Below, piece by piece: positions 30,142 to 41,844 of a stretch of DNA of 64,000 bases (position 1 is the first letter of the stretch; each line of letters starts with the position of its first letter). The stretch comes from Ceratodon purpureus (lineage: Eukaryota > Streptophyta > Bryopsida > Pseudoditrichales > Ditrichaceae), in contig CM026424.1 of assembly GCA_014871385.1 (NCBI GenBank), positions 14,970,892-15,034,891 on the forward strand, in the 5' to 3' direction. The notes below the pieces were generated by a model. The model was not told the DNA's origin and searched no databases. It saw only the letters and a list, made by a program, of their open reading frames with translations. The position numbers were made by a program, and so were the translations under genes.

Positions 30142-33100
30142 ATGGCGTACGTGGCTCCGCGAGAAGTCCAAGGCACAGTCGTCCTGTATGCTCACGGCCT
30201 CGGAGTCCCTCTCTCTTTTCAGACCAGTGCCGATGGTATGGCTAGCGTGTCCTCCCAACACCTAAGTATGAGATTCACTTTTAGAGAGGATACAATCAGG
30301 GTCGAGGAGGAGATTTTTGACGAGATAACAACTGAAGTCACTCACACTCTAGGTCAGTTGTCAGAGAGGGGTGAAGATGGAATTCTGTATTGGCACTTGT
30401 ATCCTGGAACATATAGAGTTTATGGACTTACAGAGTCGCAGATGCAGACGTCTACTGAGATTCTGACTTCCCGCCGCTCCTCTACTTGCACTGTTGAAAC
30501 TCCGCTTCCTCGTCACGTGAAGGTCAAGGTAGAGTCTGGCGTGGATGCTACTCTTCATACTCCGGTCATCTCCCTCTCTTCAGATGAAGAAACTAGTCCT
30601 CCTATTTCGTCCCCTCTTGTCACAGAGGACGCTGCAGAGTCTAGGCCCCCAGTCCCCCCTCCAGAAAAGTGCTCCACTTCCTCTCAAATTTCAGGTTATA
30701 GTACTATCAGTATTGTCGATTCACTTCGCAAACTTGCCGAGAGACCTGGTAGTAAGAACGTTCTGAAGAAACTGAACTACTCTAGAATGCGTCACGAGAG
30801 AGTAGGGTACCTGCCTGCCGTTTTTGATGGACCAGTTCTATTCGAATTACCCCCTGCGGCATTAGGAGCATCGCGGTCGCAGGCAAAGTCCATGCAGGGA
30901 ATGGACAAACGATACGACGGCCACTTCTGGACCAAGACCATCACCACCAACATCACCAACGACTTAGGGCTGTCTTTCCGGTCCTCCACCTGTGTCGGAT
31001 GGCTGCGCTGCATCAACAAAGACTGCCCATTCCTGGAACGCCGCCCCCGGATTCGTGATGTGAACGAGACTGACTTCGACGGCTGCACACTTCAAGCCTT
31101 CAGTGTCAACCTGTCACCACCAAAAGATTCCACGGTTGTATGCAAGGTATGCAAAGAACCCCCCGCCTGCATTGCTACCTGTGGGGCCCGTATTTTTTAC
31201 GTGTCTGGTACAGTCAACCAAACGAGGGCGTGTATCCATCTTGGAACTCACGATCACCCTGTTAAGGTTGGCGACTACAGAGATTCAAAGGATGAGATCA
31301 ATAGTTTGATCTCAGAACAGGTCGAGAATACACCTGGAGCAACAAAGAGCTCTGTGGTGCTGGAGGCGAGCAAGGTTCTTATCGGGAATTACTTGCTACA
31401 GCCAGAGGACGCACCTCCCAAGAAACTCACCATGGAAGAGCTTATTCCAGTCCTTGACAGGTGCAAGGACATGGCATCTCCGAACATTCGCAACAAGGTA
31501 ATGTCATTCCGTCAGTTGAGAAATTATGGAGTTATGGATGCCATAACAAAGCTGCGTGGACTCAGTCTCTGGGCATATGTCCAAGAGAACAAATTCCCTG
31601 GCCAAGGAAAAGATCTGGACAAGGTCTTCCTCTTCAAGATGTCGGAAGTGGGTCCCGGAAGCGGTGTCGACCTCGTGTCCAGGATGCAGCCCGGCGGTGA
31701 TCTCGAGAATGCCTGGGTGATGTTTGACCACGTCAAGCGGGTACGCGATTGGACCACGTTGGCATGCCACGTGTACGACTCCACGTACTGCCGGGTCATG
31801 ACGATTGCTACCTGTGACATGATGTCCGAGGACTGCGATGCCCAGATCCTGTTTTGGAGAAACCTAAATGCTGTCATGGAGAGGAATGGCGTTGCAGCGC
31901 CAAACTTCAAGGGCTTCATGGCGGACAGCGCACAGGCCAACTGGAATGCAGTACGGATCGTGTACGGGACAGGGAACAAGGAAGACCGCATGGAGGATCG
32001 GGAGAGGACCTGCCTATTTCATTGGACGCAGTCCATGGTCAATAATACTGAGAAGTACATCCCTGAAGAACTGTGGGAGCAACACAAGAAAATGTGCCAG
32101 CAATACCGGGCAGCGAAAACAATGGAGGAGGCGGATACTCTCTACCTCGCAATCAAAGGTTGGTGGGTTTCTACTGGAGCTGTCTCAGAGAAGGCCCTAG
32201 CTAGATTGGACCTCTGGCTTTGTTTCTGGCACTTCCGATTTCGCCAATGGGGCGGCTTCATGACTGAGGTACCTTTTTTTTCCTTACTCGTTCACTCCGT
32301 TTTCTACTTCGCAGTTACCCCACCGCACTGAATGCCGAACCACATCTAACCAGTACTACCCTTGAATGTACAGAAATTTACTGAGGATGAACTTGCAGAA
32401 ATGCCTACGTGTAACCTTGCTGAAACTGTTCACAGCAAATGGCTTCAGTCCTCTGGTAACAAGTGCGCCGACCTCTACGTGGCTACAGTTGATGACTACG
32501 TTCGGGCATTTCTTCAAGTTGTCAACTTCTACCAGTTTCTGAAAGGGGAAGTTGGAGGGACGGGTCCATCCAAGAAGGAACTGAAGCTACGAGCGGCAGA
32601 GCGCAGAGCGAAGTTCACAGGGAGACCGCATGTGCTTAAAGACCCCATGTTAGAGATGCCTGGAGCAGAGGAGTTCTGCACACGTCTGCCACGCCTAGCT
32701 GGAGAGGAAGTGTTCGGATCCATGAAGCGGAAGCCCGACCTACCCCTTGGAGCTGAGGAAGAATCTCACCGTCCGGACAAGGTAAACTACTCCCATCCAA
32801 AAGCACCTGGTCGTAATGTCAGGGCTCGCATCTCCCAGATGCCCATCATTGTCGAGGATGACACCGAAGATGACACGCAGGTCGACGAAGGCCAGTCTCC
32901 TACAGAGGTTGCCGTGACAATTCCAGAGACCCCACGAAACGAGATCGGGATCCGCCAGGTGAATGCAGTTCAGGAGTCCAAGGTTGACGTCAAGGAATGG
33001 CACATTGCAAGATTGTTGAAGACTTCTGCAAAGTGCTGCTGGGCCCAGAGAGCTGTCACTAAGAAGAAATGTACGGAGAGAATTGTGAGGAACGTGAACG

Positions 33101-33867
33101 CTACTGCTGCACCTACCTACACAGGAGTTTGGACCAACATCCGCCGGAATACTTCGGAGAGGACGGAATTCTTCTTCTGTTCTGACGACATCGAAAGGTG
33201 CGTGAAGGGCTCAAGGCGCAAGTGGGTTGCTAAGTACTCTGCAACCCAGGAGATGCCTCCAATTCCAGCCGTCTGGCCTGTCAAGCTCGGGACAAACCTG
33301 AACATCACAGAAATTCGTGCACTAGAGGCGGCTGGATTCCAGCTCCCGGAGAAGAAGCCGGTCTCCCCACGTCGCCTCTTCTCCTCCGCTCCGCCACCTG
33401 CAAATCTAAGTTCCTTGCCAGTTCCTACAGATGCTGACCGCTACCCAGGCAAGAGAGACGGGAAGATGGTGAAGCGCACTGCCACTCGCCCTAATCCGCC
33501 GCAGCGACTCTCCATGGGCTCCTCCGACACCCTGAGAGCTCGCCTCCGTTCTATCACCATGATACCTCATCCTGGCCATGGTTGCATCATAGGGTTGGAT
33601 TCCGGCATTCCACCTAATGTCTCTCACTACCAGATCACCATCAGCTCCAACCCTGGTTGCAGTTGCCCAGCATTTCGGAAGACCATGACTAAGTTTCGTG
33701 GGCGGGTCCAATTCTCCTACTGTAAGCACGTTTATTTCATCCTATTGAAGGTTTGCAACCGCGATCCCGACGATGACCTTTTCATCCACGCGCCTACCTA
33801 TAGCTTCAACGAGGTCAAGATACTTCTCGAAAGCGGAATTCTGACACACCCTTCAGCAAGAAACTAG
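30142..33867 (+). CDS. Mutator-like (MULE) transposase, two exons, 1206 aa
   Basis: Catalyses excision and insertion of the element. Exons 30142-32268 and 32374-33867 join in phase across a 105-base GT-AG intron (GAG|GTACCT ... TACAG|AAA). The N-terminus (~1-170) is novel and Ser/Thr/Pro-rich. A zinc-finger region with C-x-x-C pairs ending in HLGTHDH (~270-385) recalls the FLYWCH/WRKY-type fingers of MULEs. The RNase H-like DDE core has WVMFDHVKR, GFMADSAQANW and the CLFHW pair. The C-terminus has a SWIM finger with C-x-C (PGCSCPAF) and CKH about 25 residues later. No stop or frameshift is visible, so the protein may be active. The first in-frame ATG is at 30142; the frame is open ten codons further upstream without another ATG. 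Confidence 0.88.
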
Positions 33868-34168
33868 GGGGCAGGCTACTTTTAGTCCATGTTCTTTCAC
33901 GTGGACGGTGGCAACTAGGTTGCAAAGTAATTGCTATTTGAATTATTCTCTGTATCGAATTAGCAAAACATATTTGTATTGTTTTTTTTAATATATAGAG
34001 TCCCACTATTCACATTGATTGACACGCCTAGTAATTGGTCCAACTAATAATGCAATGCATGTCACATTACTATATTCGACCACTTGTACCCTTCACCCCG
34101 TTAAGCACGGAAATATTATAGTAAATCATCACTTTAATTCAACCAAGAAACTGCTGCAAATAGCTATT

Positions 34169-34612
34169 TCATTCCCTGTACTTAATGCGTTTAGTTTTGC
34201 CCTTTGCATGCTCAGCATATCTACCAATATCAGACTCTTGTACTTGAGAAACTACATTCTTGTCCATTTTGGGCACTCCCAAACCTAGGTAGGGACGTTT
34301 CAATAATGGACCACTCCCACTTGACCCTTTAACTGCGTCCCTCGAATAAGTCCCGGGTGGGATCTTCCCAACCTTAGAGTATGCATGAGCTGGCAGCGGC
34401 TTCTCCACCTCGTCCTCAACAACTATGATCTCCCTAGGATCTCGTAACACTGAAGGGTCTGTTCCCAACTCCACTCCAACATCCACGACTTCCGGAAGTG
34501 TAAGTGCTTCGCCACATCCAAATAGCTCGTCTTCCCCCTCAACCTCCACGTAAGGTTGAAACGGGCACACAACATCACCAAGGGAAACAGAAACCACCTC
34601 GATGTCCTCCAT
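34169..34612 (-). CDS. Small acidic protein of unknown function, 147 aa, MULE cargo
   Basis: Uninterrupted frame from ATG 34612 (MEDIEVVSVSLGDVV) to a stop at 34169, lying between the transposase gene (convergent) and the right TIR. The N-terminal half is acidic (EVEGEDELF, VVEDEVEKP); the C-terminal half is basic with KGKTKRIKYRE at the end. No domain is recognised. Its place just inside the element end and its codon-like composition argue for a real gene that could use the TIR as promoter. An alternative is a chance frame, since the length is modest. Confidence 0.5.
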   Translation of the reverse strand: MEDIEVVSVSLGDVVCPFQPYVEVEGEDELFGCGEALTLPEVVDVGVELGTDPSVLRDPREIIVVEDEVEKPLPAHAYSKVGKIPPGTYSRDAVKGSSGSGPLLKRPYLGLGVPKMDKNVVSQVQESDIGRYAEHAKGKTKRIKYRE

Positions 34613-34879
34613 AATCGAGGATCGGTACAAAACAGAAGTGTCCCTTACACAAAACGAAAAGAATGCGGAAATGAAGAAGACATTCCTCTCACCTTGAACT
34701 TAAATATCTTAAGGCATTGACTTGGCGCCCTAAGATCACGGACATGGCACCAGACACCAACATTCATCAGACGGGATGGGATCAATAACAAGCAGAAATT
34801 TACAGGAATGCGTCAAATTTACTATCCACCACCAAAAATATTTAAAACAATAAAACGGTAATAGGATCAAAATGTCATA

Positions 34880-35110
34880 TATTTCCCTGAATATTTGAAA
34901 AAATTCCACGGTCATAGGTCTTAAATTCAGCTTTTAATAGGTAACAGTCGGGGAATATTCTCATAATATTCCAGTTTTCTAATTTTAGTGTCTAATTTTA
35001 GTAAATAAAGTACTGTTTTTAGATTTCAGACTTCATTTTCTGCTCTCCGCTCTCCAAATCTCCGCTCTCTGCTCTCCGCTCTCCGCTCTCCGCTCGCATA
35101 CAAGTCTCCC
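34880..35110. repeat. Right terminal inverted repeat of the MULE
   Basis: Read on the minus strand it starts GGGAGACTTGTATGCGAGCG and continues with AGAGCGG/AGAGCAG heptamers, interrupted near 35050 by a GATTTGG step. Further in lies a CCGTGGAAT ... TCAGGGAAATAT segment matching the left end. The 34613-34880 stretch before it is AT-rich without genes. Confidence 0.75.
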
Positions 35111-35122
35111 TCGTGTAATAGG
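35111..35122. repeat. Right target-site duplication of the MULE
   Basis: TCGTGTAATAGG, identical to 18835-18846. It includes the splice acceptor (TAATAG|G) of the next CACTA exon. Confidence 0.85.
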
Positions 35123-37894
35123 AAATGAAGAAGCAGGAACAATCTGTTGGACTAGTGGATGCGTCAGGAGAGGTTAAGAACGCAGACGACAATACTGAAA
35201 GCATAGTAAGTACAAGACTCAATTCTGGCTTCATTAACAGTGTAATCCCCTGCTTTTTTTCCATTAAACTGTAAATCGTATGTTCAAGTGATACTGAATA
35301 CTACGTTTTAATGAAGTACGTATAGTATGTAGAAGAAAAAGCACAGACTTGTTTCAATCATCTTTTTTCAGGTTTAAACATGCGAAAATAAGAAGCACTA
35401 ACGTCATAAGCTATGGAACTCTTGTGTACATCTATCTTTTATAGTAAGTTCCTTTGTAATGATATTCAATTTTTGTTTGATTTATTTTTGACAAAGTACA
35501 TTATTGTTTTGAGGACGTCGTAAATGTTTTGTGTTCGTAACATGTAATACTGTTAATGTATTAAAACCTACAGGAAATGCAGAAGAAGAGTTCACAACGG
35601 CTGTCTGCGATAAAGAGGAATCAGGTGGAGACAAACCGAAGACTAGAGGATGTTATGAAAAACAACAACGACTTCCAGTCAATGCTAATGCAGTCGATGC
35701 AATCAATGCAGTCTACAATCAGTACTTTCTGTCGATCTAATGCTGTAGAAACCGGTCACTTGCCCCGTGCAGTGAACCCTGCTGTTGGAGATACATCCAA
35801 CGCACACACTGATTGTGGAGTAGTTGCCACTAATTCTGGGGATATCGGTAAGACTGAGCAATGGTGGGATGACATATGCGGTAAATCAGATGAAGAGTAG
35901 CAGAGAAGCTCGGTATGTAGAACCGCACCGAAGAGAACTAAACTCTCCCTAGCGGCGCAGGTAATCCAATCCTGATGTCTTAATGGTTTTTCATGTTATA
36001 GTTGTAGACTCAATTACATGTCATGCTCGTTGGGAGTAGTGTCTTTCAGGTAGTGTTATGGTTGGGGATATGCATATTTGGGGTAGTTGACCGATTTCGC
36101 GTGGAATTGTGTATCCTTTATCTGCTGCGGGCCTGTAAGTGTACTATGTCCTCTTGTAACCATTCTTTGTTATTTAATTACTAGACCATGTTCATTACCG
36201 ATTTACAAGTAAGTGAATATGTGATTAGCAATTCTTTATTAGCTAATTTTGTACATGACAACACACTCTTGTTTCGTATGCCATATTTCGTTCCTGTTCA
36301 TCAATGAGGAATCTGATTATATTTGAAATAATCGGCATGTATACTACCGGAGTTGTTATCTAGATGTATGAGAATTCTTCATATGCCTTCCAGCATAAGT
36401 TATACAAACTCGTCTGATATGGGAAGTTTCTGACATGTGAGTTTTTCAGGAACGACTTGTTACCAGTCGAAGTGGATCGCCGATTAGAGGGGTGAAAAAA
36501 ATAGATGTAAAGGTAATGTCTTTACTTAAATATTTTACAGTTCATTCCTACCGAGTTTGAACTCCAATTCCGGAGTAGACTGTGAAAGGAAGACATTGTT
36601 GTGACATGTACAAGACGAGTGTTAACTATTCTTTGAAGGTAGTTTACAGTGTCATTTTTTCCATCCCTGTTGTTTATCTGGAGATGGCACGCTTACGTTA
36701 TTTTTTCATGTTATAGCTTCAGTAGGACTCTCTGCACTATATGCACAAGACCGTCTGCTGCGTTTTATATGTTGTTCCAAATTTTGATATGCTGTATGCT
36801 TCTCACATATCATAATTGTTATGTGTACTTGATTTGTTTGTCCGGTATCATACTCATTACATTGTATTATTATGTTAATTTGATAACATATATAATGTCA
36901 TCAATGTGATTGCAGGCTGATAACCACACTGTGCAAGAGGTGGAGAAGAACAGAACTGCACCGGTAAGGAACCGTTTTACTTAACTGTAACAGTATTTAG
37001 AGAGTTTATTCGTTTCATGTGTAAGTAATGTACATCGTCGATGTAAAAGGGGGTAGGTTACAAAGTCTTTGTCCCGAATATGACTGAACTTAGAAAGGTG
37101 AGGATGCTTCTTAAGATAAACTTTATCCCTATATTCGTCTTTTTATGAAACCTAATTTCATTGAGTACTACTCAACTTTGAAAGACCTCTCTCGTCGTCC
37201 AGTTTGTTCGTTCATGTAACCTCTGCGTCTGTGAGGAATGTGTCATTACATTTACTTATATAAGAAATCACACACTGATTTCTGGTTTGTATTCATTAAA
37301 CATTCGTTACATATTCCACGGTATTCTTCTCATGACAACATTGCAGTAGCAGACGATGGTTCCAGAAATTGTAATATATTATCTTTCTCCAGTTTGTCCT
37401 CTTTCTCTTAATTTTCAGTGTCGACAATGATACTCGATGAGATTCCACTAACCAAAACACTGTTTCGATGCAGAAAGAGAAGAACACGGGATGCGATTCG
37501 GAATTTCAAAAACGTAAGGAGAAAGAGGTATGCACGTACTGTAACAGCCTCTAAATATTTAAAGTTCATGTAGTTCTTTGAATTCTAGATTCAACTGTAT
37601 TTACATCTTCAATTTGTATTACTTTTACAGATCGAAATTGAAGACTTCGTCTGGTTAGCGGACGCTTCCAATAGATCTGCTGCAGTGGCAACCGGAAGTG
37701 TGATTGCATTAGGAGGGAACGGGCTTTTCCATCATTGTCCCATCCCTCCTCAATTTCTACGTATCAATTTACATTCGGTTGCAGTGAATAAGCCATTAAT
37801 GGTGCCGGTAGAGGAAGCGGACCAACGAAATCTGGAAGACGCGTTGGGATCAAGTGTTCTTTGGCCCAAGGCATTAACCTTCAGGAACGACTGA
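35122..37894 (+). CDS. CACTA TnpA-like gene, 3' part
   Basis: Continues the gene interrupted at 18694. Exons with good borders: 35122-35205 (EMKKQEQSVG...), 35574 to ~35847 or to the stop at 35900 (Gln/Met-rich, QSMLMQSMQSMQS), then short exons near 36451-36511 (ERLVTSRSGSP), 36915-36962 (ADNHTVQEVEKN), 37474-37527 (KEKNTGCDSEF) and the terminal exon ~37632-37894. The last exon is typical of the TnpA C-terminus: VWLADASNRSAAVATGSVIA, VNKPLMVPVEEA, LEDALGSSVLWPKAL. Phase between the middle exons was not fully resolved near 35900-35950, where a TAG occurs. The many very short exons are as expected for this family. Confidence 0.65.
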
Positions 37895-39016
37895 ACATGC
37901 TTCCTCTGATGTCTTTCGGGTGATCAACGAATAACGTATGCGATGGAGGTGGACCAGGCATCCGAGTTGACGAAACTTCGCAGGAGAAGAAGAGTACAAT
38001 GCAAGTCGGATTTGAAAAAGGTCAGATAATCGTATGTACGGAGTTTCAGTTCTTACAATTTTTGAAAGATTGTGTTAGCTTTACACCACTCTGAAGTGGT
38101 TTATTGTCTGTATATAAGCATTTCTGAAACGGAAACTACTTTTTCCCGAGAAATGAAAACGCAGCTTTGACTGCAATTTGGTATCGAGAACCAATTCTTG
38201 CAAAAAACACTGAATTGACACGTGGAAGAATTCAGTTCACAAAAATTATTGAATACGACCGGGTTTTCTACAGTATATTAATTAGCATGGAGACCCTCTC
38301 TGGGCTACACGTGCGGGATCAATAGAGTTTATCCTCAACTAGGTCAACAGAAAGACCAACGCATTCCAATGCGGCTCACCTGCCACGTTGTGCTGTCGGA
38401 CCCGTTGAAATAGGCTTTCTAACCATAAATCGACCTCCATGCGGACATGACGTATGAGGAAAGTACCTCCAGTGAACATTAAAACAATGTACAGGTGCTG
38501 AACATCACTGATCTCACAGTGAATATGCGCATGGTAGAAGAAATATATATGAAATCAACGTGGCGAAATGAACACAGCTTGAACATTCCGAACAGGCAGT
38601 CTCTGCGTGAATCTCGTTTACTCTCGAAGTGAATTTGGTCCTAAATGACCGAAGACAGGGAATGACGGGTCCAGGAAGACGATGAAGGCCTGTGTCATTT
38701 ACTGGCCCAACGTGTCTGCAATGACTCCAACCAATGTCATTTATTTCGTCCTCTTGGACTGGATTCTTACTAGTGTCCTCATCCTTGCATGACAATGCTT
38801 ATAGAATGGGAAGCACATAAAACAAACTCCAATGCAACCTTCCAAGGCCTCAAAACAATCGATGACTGCTCGAAACAACTCACTGCCATATCCGTCTCAA
38901 CTATAAGGTTTCATGAGAACGCCATCCAACACTCCGTTAATGTATCACCTCTCAAAGTGTTCAATGTGGTCGATTTGATATAAATTTATGCTCTGAATAA
39001 GCCTGGTGGATGTAAA
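37895..39016. other. Right side of the CACTA element and flank, no gene called
   Basis: After the TnpA stop there is ~380 bases to the guessed element end at 38276, then ~740 bases of ordinary sequence. A 93-codon minus-strand frame at 38514-38795 has no recognisable domain and is not called, although it could be a last exon of the gene at 39017. Confidence 0.4.
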
Positions 39017-40216
39017 TTACCTGGCTGTGAATATGTACGTGTCAGCAGGGCCCAACTTGAAAGACTCGTCAGCTCTGAAGCCATCTCCTCCGCAACTCTG
39101 GTACCCTAGAAACTCATGAAGTTGGAAACGAACTCGCCCCACCAGTTTGAGCCCAGTCGACAGCGCAAGTTCTTCCAGCTTCCACTCATCGTAAGGTTGC
39201 CCCAGCTTATGCCTCACATGCACCTGGCCTCCAGGTAATAACATCTCCTTCGCATTTGCGAAGAAATCACGCACAAGCTCCCGATGCTTCCTGAAGTTCA
39301 CAATGTCCACACGTACTAATTCGATGTATTACTAGATCGGCACTGAATGATGTCGAAAGCCTTGAAATTCACCCAATTAACCTTAATTTAATGAAGGCAA
39401 TCTCAAATTTGGGCAGCTTCCTATATATAAAAGTGGTTATTTGGAAAGTCACACGGAAAGGGTTCGGTTTAGGTGTGTCATTATATGTGTAGGTCACTTG
39501 TTCTAATGGCTGAACCACTCACTTTCCAGCTCAAAACTTCAGAATTGTACATCATACACCATACATTTAACGTAATACCTAGCCATCTTTACAGAATTGA
39601 TCCTTCTCCTCGAAAGTGGCACATGGCACATCTCAGAATGGAACACATCATTCCGAATCTGACAAAAATGAGGTCAACTTGGTCGTTGAGCTTTGTGCTT
39701 ATAGTTTGAGCTTAGAAATTGGCAAGAGGGCGCTTACTTTAACACACGGGCATCGCTTTCTTTCCCAAGGAAGCCAGCGTGGGGGAAATTGAAGATGATG
39801 TAATGGAAGAGCGACAAGTGAAACCCGCTCAGGAGATACTTCTGTTGGACGGCCATCTTGCAGGCATCAAAACCGTGGAAGACCAGTGCTCCGCGGTGCA
39901 TCAAGTTAATCGTGTTCCACTCGGACATCCGCCCGTATTTCTTCAGCAACTCGTCTGCTCGCAACAATCTCCAATCACAAACTCGGATACACAGGCAAGC
40001 CATGGATACCTTTCAAAAGCGAGACAAAAATGTTATACCTTTTGAGTCGAGGGATGTGGCCATCATGTTGGTGGCAGCACCAAAAGCATTGCCCAGAGAC
40101 GCAGAAAAGGAGAAGTTCCCCTCCCCAACTAACAAGATGAGATGCTGGTTGGAGTAGCATGATATCCACCTCGGCTCTTGAAACATGGGCCCGTTTCTTG
40201 ACCATTGAAAGTCCAT
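39017..40216 (-). CDS. DUF2431 / Bmt5-like Rossmann methyltransferase, copy 1
   Basis: Family related to yeast Bmt5, which methylates uracil N3 in 25S rRNA; plants carry several copies whose substrates are mostly unproven. Three exons join in phase: 40216-40039, 39954-39738, 39290-39017. The start is ATG 40216. The SAM-site block HLILLVGEGNFSFSASLG is followed by ATSLDSK; exon 2 has the family block IIFNFPHAGFLGKE; exon 3 has KHRELVRDFFANAKEMLLPGGQVHV and the C-terminal FLGYQSCGGDGFRADESF. Total ~223 residues, the normal size for a single DUF2431 domain. All expected blocks are present, so it is likely functional. A GT right at the stop (CAG|GTAATT) leaves room for a further exon, as in the second copy. 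Confidence 0.88.
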
Positions 40217-40778
40217 ACCAGCCTCACCACGGTAGCTTTGAAGCAAAACCTGAACACCATCAAGAGCACAAGGGTTGTTTCGTCAAACCACCTTCTGCAT
40301 AATAATCAACACCATTATGCTACCGTTACGAAGTTGTAAAGCTTCCAAGAGTACAACTGAACCGGCTGTACCTTAGTGTGGTCTATATGTGGAGCTTAGA
40401 CCTCTGTCGATCAAATTTTAAAGAATCAAGCGTCTGCAGAGCTCATTTAGAGTTCTAGACACGACGAGAAATCTTTACCGACAGTTGTTACTCAAAACCT
40501 TTCACTTCGTCGCCAATCTGCTGGTGCAATTGAAAGCTTCCTGCAACTAACCTATTGATGCTAAGATCCAGAAAGACTCAGTTGTCGGTAGATCGATCGA
40601 AGCAGAGCTCGGAGACATTCAAGTGGGTGCAAGGAGAGGACGTTTTCACAGCCATTTTCCTGGAGCTATCTAAGGTTGCCGATGTAACCGATCGATAGAT
40701 CGGTGACTTTCGATGTAGGGATGTTTGTAGTCTAAGTAATTTAAGTGTGTTGAGTCACCGGCATGATGATAACAGTAA
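40217..40778. promoter_or_regulatory. Upstream region of DUF2431 copy 1
   Basis: About 560 bases before the start codon, with no frame or clear TATA box. It ends at the MITE at 40779. Confidence 0.35.
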
Positions 40779-40897
40779 GAGCATCCACACCGGTCCGCAA
40801 CAAGCCGGGACCGGGCTTCATTTTCAGGGATGCCATTGGTTGACACCCCTGAAAATGAAGCCCGGTCCCGGCTTGCTGCGGACCGGTGTGGATGCTC
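40779..40897. mobile_element. Foldback MITE, Tourist/Harbinger-like, TAA target duplication
   Basis: A 119-base element that is almost entirely one inverted repeat. GAGCATCCACACCGGTCCGC on the left returns as its complement at the right end, with arms of ~51 bases (two to three small differences) around a loop of ~17. It is flanked by TAA on both sides (40776-40778 and 40898-40900). Size, GAGCATCC start and TAA duplication fit the Tourist class moved by PIF/Harbinger transposases. Transcripts would fold into a long hairpin. Confidence 0.9.
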
Positions 40898-41844
40898 TAA
40901 GTTTGTTTAGTGAGTACTGTTCAAATGTACTTTGTGAGTGTTGTTTAGTGCGTAGGGTGGACAAAGTCAATTTGGAAGTGCGAGCCTGTTTGATATATAT
41001 TAAGTCTGATATCTTTGCTTCTCGCGCACTGAATTGGGATTGGAGTTATGATAGTGGGTCGTGTGTGAAGGTTGTAGGTTTTCTGTTGTTGAGTTGTGAA
41101 GTTTGTTAGAGTTATTCTACTGTTGTAGAACATTTACTCTTCTTTAATGTTTGAGTTCTAGTAAGGAGGTGTTGAGTTGAATCACCACCATAGTCCACCC
41201 AACTATGGTGGGGTCCTTGGACCTTTTCGTATGAGTACCTCAAAGCCCTTTGAAGTTTGACAGATACCATATGTGGTATTTTCAAGGCACTAGTGACTAG
41301 CTAAGAACTAACATAGTATATCACTAAAGTCTCCATAGTGCATTCCTAAAAGGGGAGAGTAGTATTGTCACAATGTCCTCTTGTCCAGTAGGCATTGGAT
41401 CATTGGTATTACAAACGAACACTTTATTTACGTCAGCTTTTTGCTAAAAAGGGACTAGAGTTAAATAAATATCCACTATAACAAAGTGTATCTATAGCCA
41501 AAGGACAAAAGGATTTCCATGTCAAAATATTGACTTCAGAAATTGAAGAACCTCAATATGAAGGCACAAATATTTGGGTTTCTCTCATGTAGATGGTCCA
41601 AAACCCACATAACATCAACCACTCACTACGCCAATCCAATTAGGAGGTACGGTATAGCTTTCAATCTACTCAAGGTGTACATTTTAGATTGAGTGGTGCT
41701 AGATACGTCCATAGGTTTTACTTCCAAAATTCATAACTCTTTCAATTTAAATCCAAAATCAATGATTCCACTTGATTCAAATCCCACATACTTTGCACAT
41801 TTTCCAAAATTGTTTGACTATCTGCGGTTTGTGAGCCACTTATG

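Larger units (their letters stand above)
18847..35110. mobile_element. Giant Mutator-like element (MULE) with cargo genes, 16.3 kb
   Basis: Bounded by a 12-bp direct duplication and by inverted ends that begin GGGG/GGGA and carry AGAGCGG heptamers. It encodes a MULE transposase (30142-33867, plus), a ParB-like/DNA-methyltransferase gene (19519-23497, minus) with a heptad-repeat exon beside it, a charged two-exon gene (28009-29091, minus) and a small gene (34169-34612, minus). It also holds a 13-unit palindrome array. It is inserted in the last intron before exon 35122 of the CACTA TnpA-like gene. The size and gene number are far above typical MULEs. Boundaries rest on the duplication and TIRs, which agree with each other. 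Confidence 0.88.
12408..38276. mobile_element. CACTA (En/Spm-like) transposon, interrupted by two later insertions
   Basis: Identified by its two divergent genes: a tnp2-type transposase (minus) and a TnpA/Transposase_24-type gene (plus), separated by ~1.3 kb. The Ty3 element interrupts tnp2 at 12407, so the CACTA left end is outside the window; the 16.3-kb MULE interrupts the second gene. The right end is uncertain. GGGTTTTCTACAGTA ending near 38276 resembles the reverse complement of a CACTGTAGAAAA-type terminus but lacks the final G, so 38276 is only a guess. Terminal CACTA repeats and a 3-bp target duplication could not be paired. Confidence 0.7.

Noticed and set aside
38260..38276. CACTA right terminus at GGGTTTTCTACAGTA
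   Set aside because: Not accepted as a firm boundary: it lacks the final TG of a CACTG/CACTA end and the left end is not in the window for pairing.
38514..38795. Minus-strand 93-codon frame after the first DUF2431 gene
   Set aside because: No similarity to the extra exon of the second DUF2431 gene and no domain; kept only as a possible last exon.
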